Below are positions 1 to 7,670 of a DNA stretch of 64,000 nt, piece after piece. Under the pieces are notes generated by a model. The model made no database searches and was not told the DNA's origin. It worked only from the letters and a program-made list of their open reading frames with translations. This stretch comes from Hyphomicrobiales bacterium. Lineage in GTDB: Bacteria > Pseudomonadota > Alphaproteobacteria > Rhizobiales > Rhizobiaceae. Every line of letters starts with the position of its first letter. Position 1 is the first letter of the stretch. The DNA is taken from the NCBI GenBank assembly GCA_002400845.2, contig NVRK02000007.1, forward strand, positions 1 through 64,000. Direction: 5' to 3'. The position numbers and the translations under genes were made by a program.

Positions 1-418
1 GGTTATGATCCTCCGCATCATTATGGATGGCCATATCCACCACACACCCTAAAGCCACAAACGGTTTGATAAAGTCTTTTAAAAGCTGAAGACGCTCCTT
101 AACGGGAATATCCCGCGTCAACGCCACCTCTATTTTTTTAGCAAGTCTTTGGTCTTTTCGCTTTGAATGGGCTTCTACTTTGTTCCAAAGTTGAGCGCGA
201 TCATGCGTCCATTCAGGCGCACCTTTTGGCGCAGCGATTTCTTTAAAAACAACCTCATCATCTCCCCCTTCTCTTGCGGTTATATTCTTGTTCTTTTGAG
301 TACTGAAGATCGTTTCACCAGATTGATAAGACGCGGCAGACACAGCACTCCTCTGCGTCGGGTCTTCATTTTTAGAAGACACATTCCCAATATGACAATG
401 GATATTACCGTCCTGCAA
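1..418 (-). CDS. MobA/MobL-family (MOBQ) relaxase, N-terminal part, partial
   Basis: This reading frame is not in the ORF track because it runs off the left edge. Reading the minus strand gives IHCHIGNVSS, then RSAVSAASYQSGE, then LWNKVEAHSKRKDQRLAKKIEVALTRD and VDMAIHNDA. This is the family pattern of MobA/MobL relaxases: an initial HxH-type strand, the RSAVAAAAYRxGE box, the LWNxVExxEKRKDxxLAR box and the metal-binding AIH region. The family nicks oriT and leads the strand through a coupling protein. I chose the TTG at 418, preceded by GGTGGAG four bases upstream, because family members start a few residues before IHCH. An in-frame ATG at 520 would add 34 residues unlike the family. The frame has no stops to the window edge. 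It is divergent from the coupling-protein gene, with the oriT-like site between them. Confidence 0.8.
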   Translation of the reverse strand, partial: MQDGNIHCHIGNVSSKNEDPTQRSAVSAASYQSGETIFSTQKNKNITAREGGDDEVVFKEIAAPKGAPEWTHDRAQLWNKVEAHSKRKDQRLAKKIEVALTRDIPVKERLQLLKDFIKPFVALGCVVDMAIHNDAEDHN

Positions 419-619
419 TTTTCTCCACCATCTCAATATCCATGTATGGCTTGTGCGGATATCCGCCAAGCAAGGGTTCCCAAAAACCGCCCAAAAACCG
501 AGCACATCCCCACAATGCATCAAGCAATATATCGCCCCCAAGGTCTCCTCGGGGTTGTAGGGGACGCCCTACAGCACTCCGCGTTCTTAACGTGCGGGAC
601 GCCGTTAAAACGCGGTTAT

Positions 620-686
620 AGGTTGAACAACTTGGCCGCTTTTTACGAACCTGTAATACAAGTTGGGCAACCTGTAAGTGCGCTCT
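620..686 (+). other. Candidate origin of transfer (oriT) with MOBQ-type nic core
   Basis: Two arms form an imperfect inverted repeat. AGGTTGAACAACTTG (620-634) matches the reverse complement of CAAGTTGGGCAACCT (659-673) at 13 of 15 positions. One base after the second arm comes TAAGTGCGCTCT (675-686), which differs at one position from the TAAGTGCGCCCT nic core I recall for RSF1010 and related MOBQ origins. An inverted repeat directly 5' of the nic core is the standard MOBQ oriT arrangement. The site lies between a MOBQ relaxase gene and a divergent coupling-protein gene, which is where an oriT is expected. Nicking has not been shown; the call rests on motif, repeat and context. Confidence 0.72.
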
Positions 687-764
687 ACACGTTGCAGAGC
701 TTAGCCTTGACTCTTTTGAGTTGCAATGCCTTACTTATACACGGACCTTGGTTGGGGATGTGTG

Positions 765-2402
765 ATGAGTAACGACCTGTTTGATTTTAAAAATGCCATG
801 GGCTTGAGCGCCGATGATATAACCCGCTCCGCCAAGACGGGCATGCAGATCGCCAGACTGGGCTCAGGCTGGGCTTTAAAGCGACAACTCACCAAAGAAG
901 GCTACGATCCCATAACCATAGACGCTGCGGTTGCAGCTGTGAAGGAGGGGCGTGATCCAGCATCTATTATAGAGCAAGCCCATCAAGCTTACGCGCTGCG
1001 CGATAAACAAGATCAAATACGGAAGAACCCACCCCCCATTCACGGCTCCGCAAGGTGGAGCAATAAACAAGATTTAAGGAAAGAAAATTTTCTAACGCCC
1101 CATGGCGGCAAAGGTCTGTCACTGGGGCTTTACGGGCATGATCCTCTCTACTGGAACGGTGAGAGCCATTTACTCACTATTGCCCCAACGCGCACGGGTA
1201 AATCTATTATGCAAATTGTGCCCAACCTTTTGCAATATAAAGGCTCTGCTGTGGTGCTTGATCCCAAAGGAGAACTGTTTGGATTAACGGCCAAATGGCG
1301 AGAAGAAAATGTTGGACCTGTTTATGTGCTTAATCCCTTTGGGCTAGAACCACTGGGCAGCTTTACAGATAGCTTTAATCCCCTTGATAACGTCACAGAC
1401 AGCCTGAGCGCAACGAAACTGGCTGAGGTGATTTACCCCCGTGGCAACAACCCTCAACAACAATTTTTTGATAATGAAGCCATCGGTTTTTTATCCGCCG
1501 TTATTGAATATGTGGCCTGTCATCGCCCCCAAAAAGATCGTACTCTGTCTTTTATCCGCACGCATTTAGCCTCTCTCAATACGCGGTTTTACACACTGCT
1601 TAAGGAGATGGGCCAAGAGCATTTGAGTAACGCCATTAAAAATGCAGCCAGTAACTTTTGGACCAAATCGCAAGAAACAGGCAAGCCACGGGTGATGGAT
1701 AGCATCAATCAACATTTACGCATTTGGGATAACGAAGGCCTCCATAAAGCAACGGCGCATTCTGTCTTTAATTTTAAAGACCTGAAGGACAAACCCGCCA
1801 CCGTTTATTTGATGCTCCCTTTTGAAGAGATTGAAGCTTATTCAACCTTTGTGCGGATGATCTTTGCAACTGCTTTAAATGCCATGTTGGAAAACAAAAC
1901 CATTCCTGAAATTCCTGTTCTTTTTGTGCTCGATGAATTTTTAGCTCTAGACAGTGATGAGAGATTTGTATCGGCGCTGCGCACCCACGCAAGCGCAGGC
2001 GTGAGACTTTGGTTTTTCCTGCAAGACTTACCCACCCTAGAACAAAAATATCCCACGACTTGGAAGTCCTTTCTTCAAACAGAAATCAAAACCTTTTTTG
2101 GCACAGACGATCCCTACACCGCCAAACTGATCAGTGAATATCTGGGCGATAAAACGGTTGCCTATGATATTCCCAATATGTCTGCCAGTACATCTGGCGG
2201 TTCATCTGGCAGCACCTCTTATAGTATTTCAGAAAACCTTCATCTCACGGGCCGCAATCTGATGACGCCCAATGAAGTGATCGCCTTTATGGCGGGCAAC
2301 GCGCAAGGGCGTGGCGGCATTCATTTCATGCGCAACATTCCCCCCGTTCAAATCTATTTCACACCATGGTTTAAGGATCCGGCATTGGTCGCGCGGATAT
2401 GA
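765..2402 (+). CDS. VirD4/TraG-type type IV coupling protein
   Basis: This ATPase couples a relaxase-DNA complex to a type IV secretion channel. About 545 residues are read from the ATG at 765, which has GGGGA six bases upstream; the track start at 726 has no such site. Walker A is APTRTGKS (about residues 140-147), followed by the family block AVVLDPKGELF. Walker B is VLFVLDEFLAL (about 385-395). The motifs NPQQQFFDNEA and SFLQTEIKTFFGTDD also fit VirD4/TraG proteins. No clear N-terminal membrane helix is visible. Instead there is a soluble leader of about 110 residues, unlike TraG or VirD4, which have two N-terminal helices. It overlaps the next gene by four bases (ATGA). Together with the relaxase and oriT it suggests a mobilization module. 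Confidence 0.9.
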   Translation: MSNDLFDFKNAMGLSADDITRSAKTGMQIARLGSGWALKRQLTKEGYDPITIDAAVAAVKEGRDPASIIEQAHQAYALRDKQDQIRKNPPPIHGSARWSNKQDLRKENFLTPHGGKGLSLGLYGHDPLYWNGESHLLTIAPTRTGKSIMQIVPNLLQYKGSAVVLDPKGELFGLTAKWREENVGPVYVLNPFGLEPLGSFTDSFNPLDNVTDSLSATKLAEVIYPRGNNPQQQFFDNEAIGFLSAVIEYVACHRPQKDRTLSFIRTHLASLNTRFYTLLKEMGQEHLSNAIKNAASNFWTKSQETGKPRVMDSINQHLRIWDNEGLHKATAHSVFNFKDLKDKPATVYLMLPFEEIEAYSTFVRMIFATALNAMLENKTIPEIPVLFVLDEFLALDSDERFVSALRTHASAGVRLWFFLQDLPTLEQKYPTTWKSFLQTEIKTFFGTDDPYTAKLISEYLGDKTVAYDIPNMSASTSGGSSGSTSYSISENLHLTGRNLMTPNEVIAFMAGNAQGRGGIHFMRNIPPVQIYFTPWFKDPALVARI

Positions 2403-3397
2403 GCAAAGCGCTGAAAGTTCAAAAAAACTCTATGGTGAGAACACTCATCGTTATGGCGCTCAGCGCTGCCATTGGCGGCGTGATTGCTGTGCTCCTTGTT
2501 TTGCCTGCTGCCATCACAGCTGTTGTGCTCATGGGGCCTATCGCATGGCTCACACTTGGCCCCATGTTACTCGCCGCCGCTTCTCTTTCTATCACTTACG
2601 CCATCATAGTTGTTCCCATTTGGGCCATCGTCGGCGGGTATTTATTTGCTCATTTTATGTCAGGGAACGGCAGTGCAGCCGTTAAAAATGGGGTGACATT
2701 TTTCTCAAAGTCACATCCTATTAGCATCCGAACACAAGAGCTCGCCGCCAAACTCAACTTGCCGCCCATTCCCTTTGTTGGATATTACAAAGCAGATGAC
2801 ATCAACGCCTTTGCCATGGGCACAGAACAAAATAATACAATGATTGCCTTCAGCGCAGGCGCCATTGAAAACCTCACCAAAAAAGAACTCGATGCGATCA
2901 TCGCCCACGAACTCGCGCACGTTGCCAATAACGATATGGCACGGATGACTTTTCTGCGCGGCGCACAAGAAGCGCTGACATTTTTTCTCGTTTTTAAATC
3001 TCTCAAAAAATTCACGCGCTGGATTTTTACACCTTTGGCAGAAATTGAAATCATGTCCTTTTCGAGAAAACGTGAATTTGCCGCCGACGCCATCAGCGCT
3101 CAAATAACATCTCCAAACGACATGATTGCAGCCTTAACCGCCATCAAAACAACGCAATCCATCCAAAAAAAGACAGATATCTACCAAAACTGCCGCCTCT
3201 CAGGTTGGAACACCAAAGGCCTCTTCCGCAGCCATCCGCCTCTAGAGAGGCGTATCCAAAAGCTAGCTGCATTAGAAACAGCCGCTAGTTCAGCAACCAT
3301 TAAGGAAGTGCAAAAAAATCAAGAACCCACATTAGCCCCAGTCACCATAACCACAGAAGAAAGCCCCATTAACGGTGCTATGTCGTTTGGGGTTTAA
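2399..3397 (+). CDS. HtpX-like M48 family membrane metalloprotease
   Basis: This is a 332-residue zinc metallopeptidase. Several hydrophobic segments fill about residues 15-90. The zinc site is AHELAH (about 168-173), and the third-ligand glutamate lies in KREFAADA (about 223-230), the HtpX arrangement. The C-terminus carries the SHPPLERRIQKL motif usual in HtpX and Ste24-type proteins. HtpX proteins degrade damaged membrane proteins on the cytosolic face. The start codon lies inside the coupling-protein stop (ATGA), so translation is probably coupled and the protease belongs to the mobile element rather than being the housekeeping htpX. A role in conjugation, such as processing or turnover of membrane transfer proteins, is inference only. 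Confidence 0.88.
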   Translation: MSKALKVQKNSMVRTLIVMALSAAIGGVIAVLLVLPAAITAVVLMGPIAWLTLGPMLLAAASLSITYAIIVVPIWAIVGGYLFAHFMSGNGSAAVKNGVTFFSKSHPISIRTQELAAKLNLPPIPFVGYYKADDINAFAMGTEQNNTMIAFSAGAIENLTKKELDAIIAHELAHVANNDMARMTFLRGAQEALTFFLVFKSLKKFTRWIFTPLAEIEIMSFSRKREFAADAISAQITSPNDMIAALTAIKTTQSIQKKTDIYQNCRLSGWNTKGLFRSHPPLERRIQKLAALETAASSATIKEVQKNQEPTLAPVTITTEESPINGAMSFGV

Positions 3398-4188
3398 GAC
3401 AAAAACGCTAAACTTACCGCAAGAGCAATACTTCCATAGATGAGATACTCAATTATTCGAATTATCCTAATTCTATTTTTGAAAGAATTTTTATATCCCT
3501 CTAAGGCGATTGTGCCATTCAGATATGTGATTTTTCTAGATAAGGATTTTTTACCCCAGATCGCTTTGAAAAAAGAAAAGTATCCTTTGTCTAGTGTGCA
3601 AAAATGTGATGCAAATAAACAGCCGCTAATATCAAAATTTGGCTTGAAGAAAAGAGTTTCATATAAGTTTTGTGTTACAGTTTTGCTATAAAATATTTGC
3701 CTAAGAATCATTACCTCTAAGTTTTTATCCAAGGTGTCGGAATTGACTGTTTCTCTGTAGTATGAAATTTCTGTATGAGCGACAATAAGAAATCGCTCCA
3801 AAAATGTTTTGAGGTTTCTGTATACATATTTTTCGCTTATATATCCTTGTTCAACATCAAGTGCCATGTTTTCTAATTCGAAGCTTATTTTACCTATTGC
3901 ATCTTTTTGATTCTTTCCTAAAGAAGAGGAAGTAAGGTTGTGAGGTTCATTTAGTCTATTAGCTATGGATTCTATATGCTTTTTATAAAGTTTTTTGTTT
4001 AAGATATGATTGTGGCCATAGCTATTTTTAGATTGCTCTAATTTGAGTTGATTCCTTCGAGAAATCAACCAACCACCTGCAGTAAGAGCCCATCCAATAG
4101 TTAGCTTGGTTTCTAAAGACAAAAGCCCTCCTTTAGCAGGGGGGCTTTCACTTTTCTGAACAAATTTTCTTTCAGAATTACAAGTCAT
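3394..4188 (-). CDS. Hypothetical protein with two membrane segments
   Basis: I do not recognise this 264-residue protein with confidence. A hydrophobic stretch TIGWALTAGGWLI lies near residues 30-42 and a second one, IIEYLIYGSIALAVSLAFL, at the C-terminus. Between them is a largely charged, helical region with many Lys, Asn and Tyr residues. The general build recalls small DUF4760-like membrane proteins, but no diagnostic motif was seen. The gene is much more AT-rich than the adjacent protease and coupling-protein genes and overlaps the protease gene tail to tail by four bases. A 25-codon ORF precedes it by ten bases. It is probably cargo of the mobile element. Confidence 0.6.
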   Translation of the reverse strand: MTCNSERKFVQKSESPPAKGGLLSLETKLTIGWALTAGGWLISRRNQLKLEQSKNSYGHNHILNKKLYKKHIESIANRLNEPHNLTSSSLGKNQKDAIGKISFELENMALDVEQGYISEKYVYRNLKTFLERFLIVAHTEISYYRETVNSDTLDKNLEVMILRQIFYSKTVTQNLYETLFFKPNFDISGCLFASHFCTLDKGYFSFFKAIWGKKSLSRKITYLNGTIALEGYKNSFKNRIRIIRIIEYLIYGSIALAVSLAFLS

Positions 4189-4198
4189 TATTTTTTAA

Positions 4199-4276
4199 TC
4201 ACTTTTTGTCGTCTGTTGGGTATTCAGGATCTGGAAACCCTGGAACACCAGGCCAAGGGTGATCAATAGTGCACAT
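4199..4276 (-). CDS. Possible 25-residue proline-rich small protein
   Basis: This ORF is too short for the track. Minus-strand translation gives MCTIDHPWPGVPGFPDPEYP followed by TDDKK and a stop. An AAGGAT sequence eight bases before the ATG could serve as the ribosome binding site. The stop is ten bases before the start of the two-segment hypothetical gene, so it would be read first on the same transcript, either as a leader peptide or as a small partner protein. The unusual Pro/Trp/Asp composition and close spacing argue for a real gene, but the length gives little statistical support. Confidence 0.45.
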   Translation of the reverse strand: MCTIDHPWPGVPGFPDPEYPTDDKK

Positions 4277-4461
4277 TTCTAACTATCCTTTTAGATGTTT
4301 CTTTTCTTTCATTAACGTATATTACTGTACTTAGGAGGATGCTGCAAGAACAAAATAAGAACAACATCTAGCTCTTTCTTGCCGTTATTTACTAAACACT
4401 GAAACCTTACCCACGATGTGCATTAAGCGTTGCCAACTGTTTTTCACTTTGTCCTTTCAAC

Positions 4462-5586
4462 TTAAACCTTCCGAACATTAATCGCCCCAGCATCCAAAGT
4501 ATTTTTCAGATGCACGGCATAATGCTTTTCAATCATGAAAATAGATGTGCGACAGTTCTTTGAAATTTGATAAATATCCGCACCTTCTAACAGCCTTAGG
4601 CATATATAAGTATGCCTGAGGCTATAGGATGAGCGCCGATTGCCTTCTCGATCTGTTTTAAGGTTTGTATCGGCCAATACACGATTAAATTGCTTCTTAT
4701 GATCTTGCGGAAAGACGAGATCAGTCCCTTTAGGCTTGTTACGTGCTTTCAAACGTTCAAAAGGAAACACAGCACCAGTGGTGCTTTTACAGTACCCAAC
4801 ACCGCGCTTACCGCGCACTTCAATCACCAGTATTTCCTCGTCATTTTCTTCTTCGATAGAAACATCGCGATATTCTAACCGATTGACTTCATCAGGCCGC
4901 AGGCCTGTATTGGCCATAAACAATACGTAATCATGAAGTTGCTCTGCCGCATGTTGCCAGTTTAAGCCTTGCGCTTCCTCAACACGTTCACGGGTTCTGG
5001 TATAAAGTGCTTTATACTCTTCTGGCGAGAACCAAGCTCTGTGCGAAACCTTGCCTGAAGTTTTATACGGAGCGGAAAAATCAGGCAGGTGGCTTATCCA
5101 TCCATGACGTAGAGCTGTTTTCATCACTTGGCGCAATGTAACTGTTTCATGGTGCAGGGTGCTTCTCGCTGGCGCACGACCTTCTTCAGGCAACATGCGC
5201 ATGGTGCGATATTCCTGAACCATACCCGCCGTGAGCTTACTTAATCCAATCTCACCAAAGTAAGGAATCAGATGATTGGTCAAACGCGCGCCGTGGTCCT
5301 TTACATAGCGTGGGTGACGCTCCCCATTCGTAATGGCCCCATATTCGATGAGAAACTGTTCTGCTGCGTCTGAAAAGGTCTTTTCAGATATGAGTTCACC
5401 AGCACGGTCTTTGACCCGAAGATCAAAATACCAGTCTTCTGCAAATTCCTTTGCATGAGATAAGCTTTCTGTTTTGCTACTGGTGCGCCATTCTTTGCCA
5501 TCCAAACGGGTAGAACATTGCCAAATAGAACTTCGCTCACGTTTGTAAACACGAACCTTATCACCAAGCACATAATGCGTTGCCAT
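4462..5586 (-). CDS. Tyrosine recombinase / integrase of the tRNA-Lys element
   Basis: This phage-type site-specific integrase has about 374 residues from the ATG at 5586, with GGAGGG four bases upstream; the track start is a TTG four codons earlier. An N-terminal arm/core-binding region (FSDAAEQFLIEYG, then a SAM-like domain) precedes the catalytic domain. Catalytic positions visible are Arg in TGLRPDEVNRL (about 230), Arg-His in YSLRHTY (about 324-325) and the nucleophile Tyr in MIEKHYAVH (about 356). The first His of the usual HxLRHT box is Ser here and the LGH histidine is Cys (NCRTS). Related integrases have the variant NMGTSVxMIEKHY, so this looks like a family trait rather than damage. 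Its 5' end faces the tRNA-Lys gene, the presumed attachment site. Confidence 0.93.
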   Translation of the reverse strand: MATHYVLGDKVRVYKRERSSIWQCSTRLDGKEWRTSSKTESLSHAKEFAEDWYFDLRVKDRAGELISEKTFSDAAEQFLIEYGAITNGERHPRYVKDHGARLTNHLIPYFGEIGLSKLTAGMVQEYRTMRMLPEEGRAPARSTLHHETVTLRQVMKTALRHGWISHLPDFSAPYKTSGKVSHRAWFSPEEYKALYTRTRERVEEAQGLNWQHAAEQLHDYVLFMANTGLRPDEVNRLEYRDVSIEEENDEEILVIEVRGKRGVGYCKSTTGAVFPFERLKARNKPKGTDLVFPQDHKKQFNRVLADTNLKTDREGNRRSSYSLRHTYICLRLLEGADIYQISKNCRTSIFMIEKHYAVHLKNTLDAGAINVRKV

Positions 5587-5671
5587 GAGACCCTCCAAAG
5601 TGTGTGTGGAGTGTGTGCGACCATTTTGGCGATTTTAAGGCAGTGATTTATAGCTAAGTCATTGAAATGTA

Positions 5672-5747
5672 TGGTGAGCGCTCAGGGATTCGAACCCTGG
5701 ACCTACTGATTAAAAGTCAGTTGCTCTACCGACTGAGCTAAGCGCTC
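5672..5747 (-). tRNA. tRNA-Lys (anticodon TTT), CCA encoded
   Basis: The minus strand folds as a standard tRNA: acceptor GAGCGCT with AGCGCTC, D arm GCTCAGTCGGTAGAGC, anticodon arm ACTGACTTTTAATCAGT with anticodon TTT, T arm CAGGGTTCGAATCCCTG, then ACCA. Its 3' end points towards the integrase, which makes it the likely attB of the element on the left. The tRNA is intact, so the element restored the 3' end on integration. Confidence 0.97.
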
Positions 5748-5936
5748 CCAATGCAGTAAACTGCTAATTTGTGATTTCGGATAGTCACAAAATGGAAGAA
5801 ACCAAACGAATATTCTCGTTGGAGACGCGCGATAAATAGGGCGGCGAACGCGCTGGGTCAATAGCTAATTTGATAGTAATGCAAAAAAAATGAAATGCTT
5901 TCTACCAAAGTTAATTTACTGCATAAAATGGACTAA

Positions 5937-6929
5937 TTAGCGTTGTTTATTGGACTTTTTGGAACTGAAACTAGGGAAGGTAGCGAGTACAATACCAACC
6001 AATATCGTAATTATGCCAAATATATGAAACGAGTAAATGGTTTCTGACAAGAAATACCACGCCGCTGCGACTCCAAAGGGCGGTAATAGATACATAAATA
6101 TACCTGATATTGTTGGGCCTAAGATTTTGATTCCAAATTGATAAACTGAAAACGATAGGAGTGAGGCAAATACAACTATAGCAGAAATAGCCCACCAGTC
6201 TTTCGACGTGCTCGGCATGGTAGCGCCATTGAAATATTCATATACACTAAAGGGTAATAACAAGACTGTGCCAAATATTGCAACAAGTGCAAACAGAGGT
6301 AAAGTTTCTAATTCGTTCAATACTTTGCTTCTTAGGCCGACTGAATAAAAAGCCCAACTGATGGCCGCTAAAAGAAAAAACAAATCACCAGGTGTGAAAT
6401 TAATCGATATTAAATTTTGCAAACTTGCTTTGCTCACAATAATACCAACACCAATAAATGCGATAACAATGCCAATCGTTTCGCGAATTTTCATCGGTCT
6501 CTGCCGCCAAAAACGTTCTAATATTATGATTAAGACAGGTGGCAACGTATAGATAAGCGTTCCATTAGTGGCGCTGGTTGTTTGCAAACCAAGATAAACA
6601 ATACCGCCACATATAAACATTGAGAAGAACGCAAGTACCAACAATAAACGCCAATGGTGCTTAGTGACACTTAACATTAGGGTATGATGTTTGCGCGTTA
6701 AATATAAAAGTATAAGCGCACTAAAAAACCATCTTAAAAAGGCCAATGTAAACGGCGCTAGATGGCTAACCATTTTACCAATAACAATATTAGATGAAAA
6801 GAACATTGGCGAAGTAAACAGTGCAATATAGGCAAGTATCTTTAACTTAGAGCTATACTCAAAACTCCCAGTATTTAGTTTATTTGTTTCGTTAATGTCT
6901 GCTTTTGCGTCTAGCAAGTCGCTATTCAT
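5937..6929 (-). CDS. EamA-family (DMT) transporter
   Basis: This 330-residue inner-membrane protein has about ten hydrophobic segments arranged as two EamA repeats. The first begins near PMFFSSNIVIGKMVSHLAPFTLAFLRW and contains the conserved SATNGTLIYTLPPVLIIILERFW block. The second contains AISWAFYSVGLRSKV and GPTISGIFMYLLPPFGVAAAW. Members of the drug/metabolite transporter superfamily export or exchange small metabolites; the substrate is not predictable here. The start is two bases after the stop of the upstream SPOR-like gene, so the two are probably cotranscribed. This is the first chromosomal gene beyond the tRNA-Lys insertion point. Confidence 0.88.
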   Translation of the reverse strand: MNSDLLDAKADINETNKLNTGSFEYSSKLKILAYIALFTSPMFFSSNIVIGKMVSHLAPFTLAFLRWFFSALILLYLTRKHHTLMLSVTKHHWRLLLVLAFFSMFICGGIVYLGLQTTSATNGTLIYTLPPVLIIILERFWRQRPMKIRETIGIVIAFIGVGIIVSKASLQNLISINFTPGDLFFLLAAISWAFYSVGLRSKVLNELETLPLFALVAIFGTVLLLPFSVYEYFNGATMPSTSKDWWAISAIVVFASLLSFSVYQFGIKILGPTISGIFMYLLPPFGVAAAWYFLSETIYSFHIFGIITILVGIVLATFPSFSSKKSNKQR

Positions 6930-6931
6930 TT

Positions 6932-7570
6932 CTATTCACGCGCAATTAACTCACCTTCAAACCTAGAAGTTTTACAAGTTACATCAGCAGGCAGTACCAA
7001 TACTTCGCAACCTTCAATCGCCAATTGCTCATTTTCAAAAGGCCCAACCAACAATTTTGCTTCCAATCCGCTTACAGTTTCAGTCAAAACAGCTCTTGGC
7101 TCTAATCTGTTGAAATTATCTGAACCGTTGTTTGATAATATTACGGCAAATCTTGCGCTTAGTTCTGCAAATGACAGGGCTGAACCAAGTTCCATCGCAT
7201 AACCGGTTCCGCTTGCGGCGCCACTGGTCACGCTTATTGGCGGTGTCGGCACACTATTTGAAAGTTCTGCTTGCTTTTCCATCACCGTTACGCCCTCAGG
7301 AGCAGCAGGCAGAATAGATGTAGGCGCGACCACACTTTTACCCGAAACCCGTTCTAATGAAGATTTTTCACCAGTTTGCGAAGCTTTATATTCATCAAAT
7401 AAAATACTGGCAAACCAAATTATGCCTATTACTGCAATCGCACCAATAACGTATGCAATGGTGGGTATATTAGCGATAGAAAACTTAACAGGCTTACCAA
7501 CAGGATCAGAAATGATCTTTTTGGCACTTGGCTGTTTTGAATTGTTTTCCTTAGCTTGCGAATCTGACAT
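6932..7570 (-). CDS. Membrane-anchored SPOR-like protein
   Basis: This 212-residue protein has a short charged cytoplasmic N-terminus, a single membrane helix IPTIAYVIGAIAVIGIIWFASILF (about 34-57), a Ser/Thr/Pro-rich linker and a C-terminal domain of about 75 residues. The end of that domain, RAVLTETVSGLEAKLLVGPFENEQLAIEGCEVL, has the second-half pattern of SPOR domains (xLxVGPFxxxxxA). SPOR domains bind denuded peptidoglycan, often at the division site. The match is by pattern only. The gene is divergent from glmU, whose product feeds peptidoglycan synthesis, and lies directly upstream of the EamA gene. Confidence 0.65.
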   Translation of the reverse strand: MSDSQAKENNSKQPSAKKIISDPVGKPVKFSIANIPTIAYVIGAIAVIGIIWFASILFDEYKASQTGEKSSLERVSGKSVVAPTSILPAAPEGVTVMEKQAELSNSVPTPPISVTSGAASGTGYAMELGSALSFAELSARFAVILSNNGSDNFNRLEPRAVLTETVSGLEAKLLVGPFENEQLAIEGCEVLVLPADVTCKTSRFEGELIARE

Positions 7571-7670
7571 TATCGTCCAATATTTATGGATTAACCATTT
7601 TTTGGGGCAATTAGCTTAAAGCATCGCCTCAGTTGAATTTACGACCATTGATTAACCTTGGAGTGGCCAA

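Larger units (their letters stand above)
1..5672. mobile_element. Integrated mobilizable element, right end, at tRNA-Lys
   Basis: A tyrosine integrase sits immediately beside the 3' end of a tRNA-Lys gene. Leftward from it lie an M48 protease, a VirD4/TraG coupling protein, an oriT-like site and a MOBQ-type relaxase, and past the tRNA the genome turns to ordinary core genes. This is the usual layout of an integrative and mobilizable or conjugative element inserted at a tRNA 3' end. By eye the traG-protease segment is richer in G+C than the chromosome to the right, while the hypothetical gene at 3.4-4.2 kb is very AT-rich, so the element looks mosaic. The second attachment site and any mating-pair-formation genes lie outside the window, so IME versus ICE cannot be decided. 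Confidence 0.75.

Noticed and set aside
167-772. 201-residue plus-strand ORF
   Set aside because: It is antisense to the relaxase frame and runs across the oriT-like site. Its translation shows no domain pattern, while the minus strand matches MobA/MobL.
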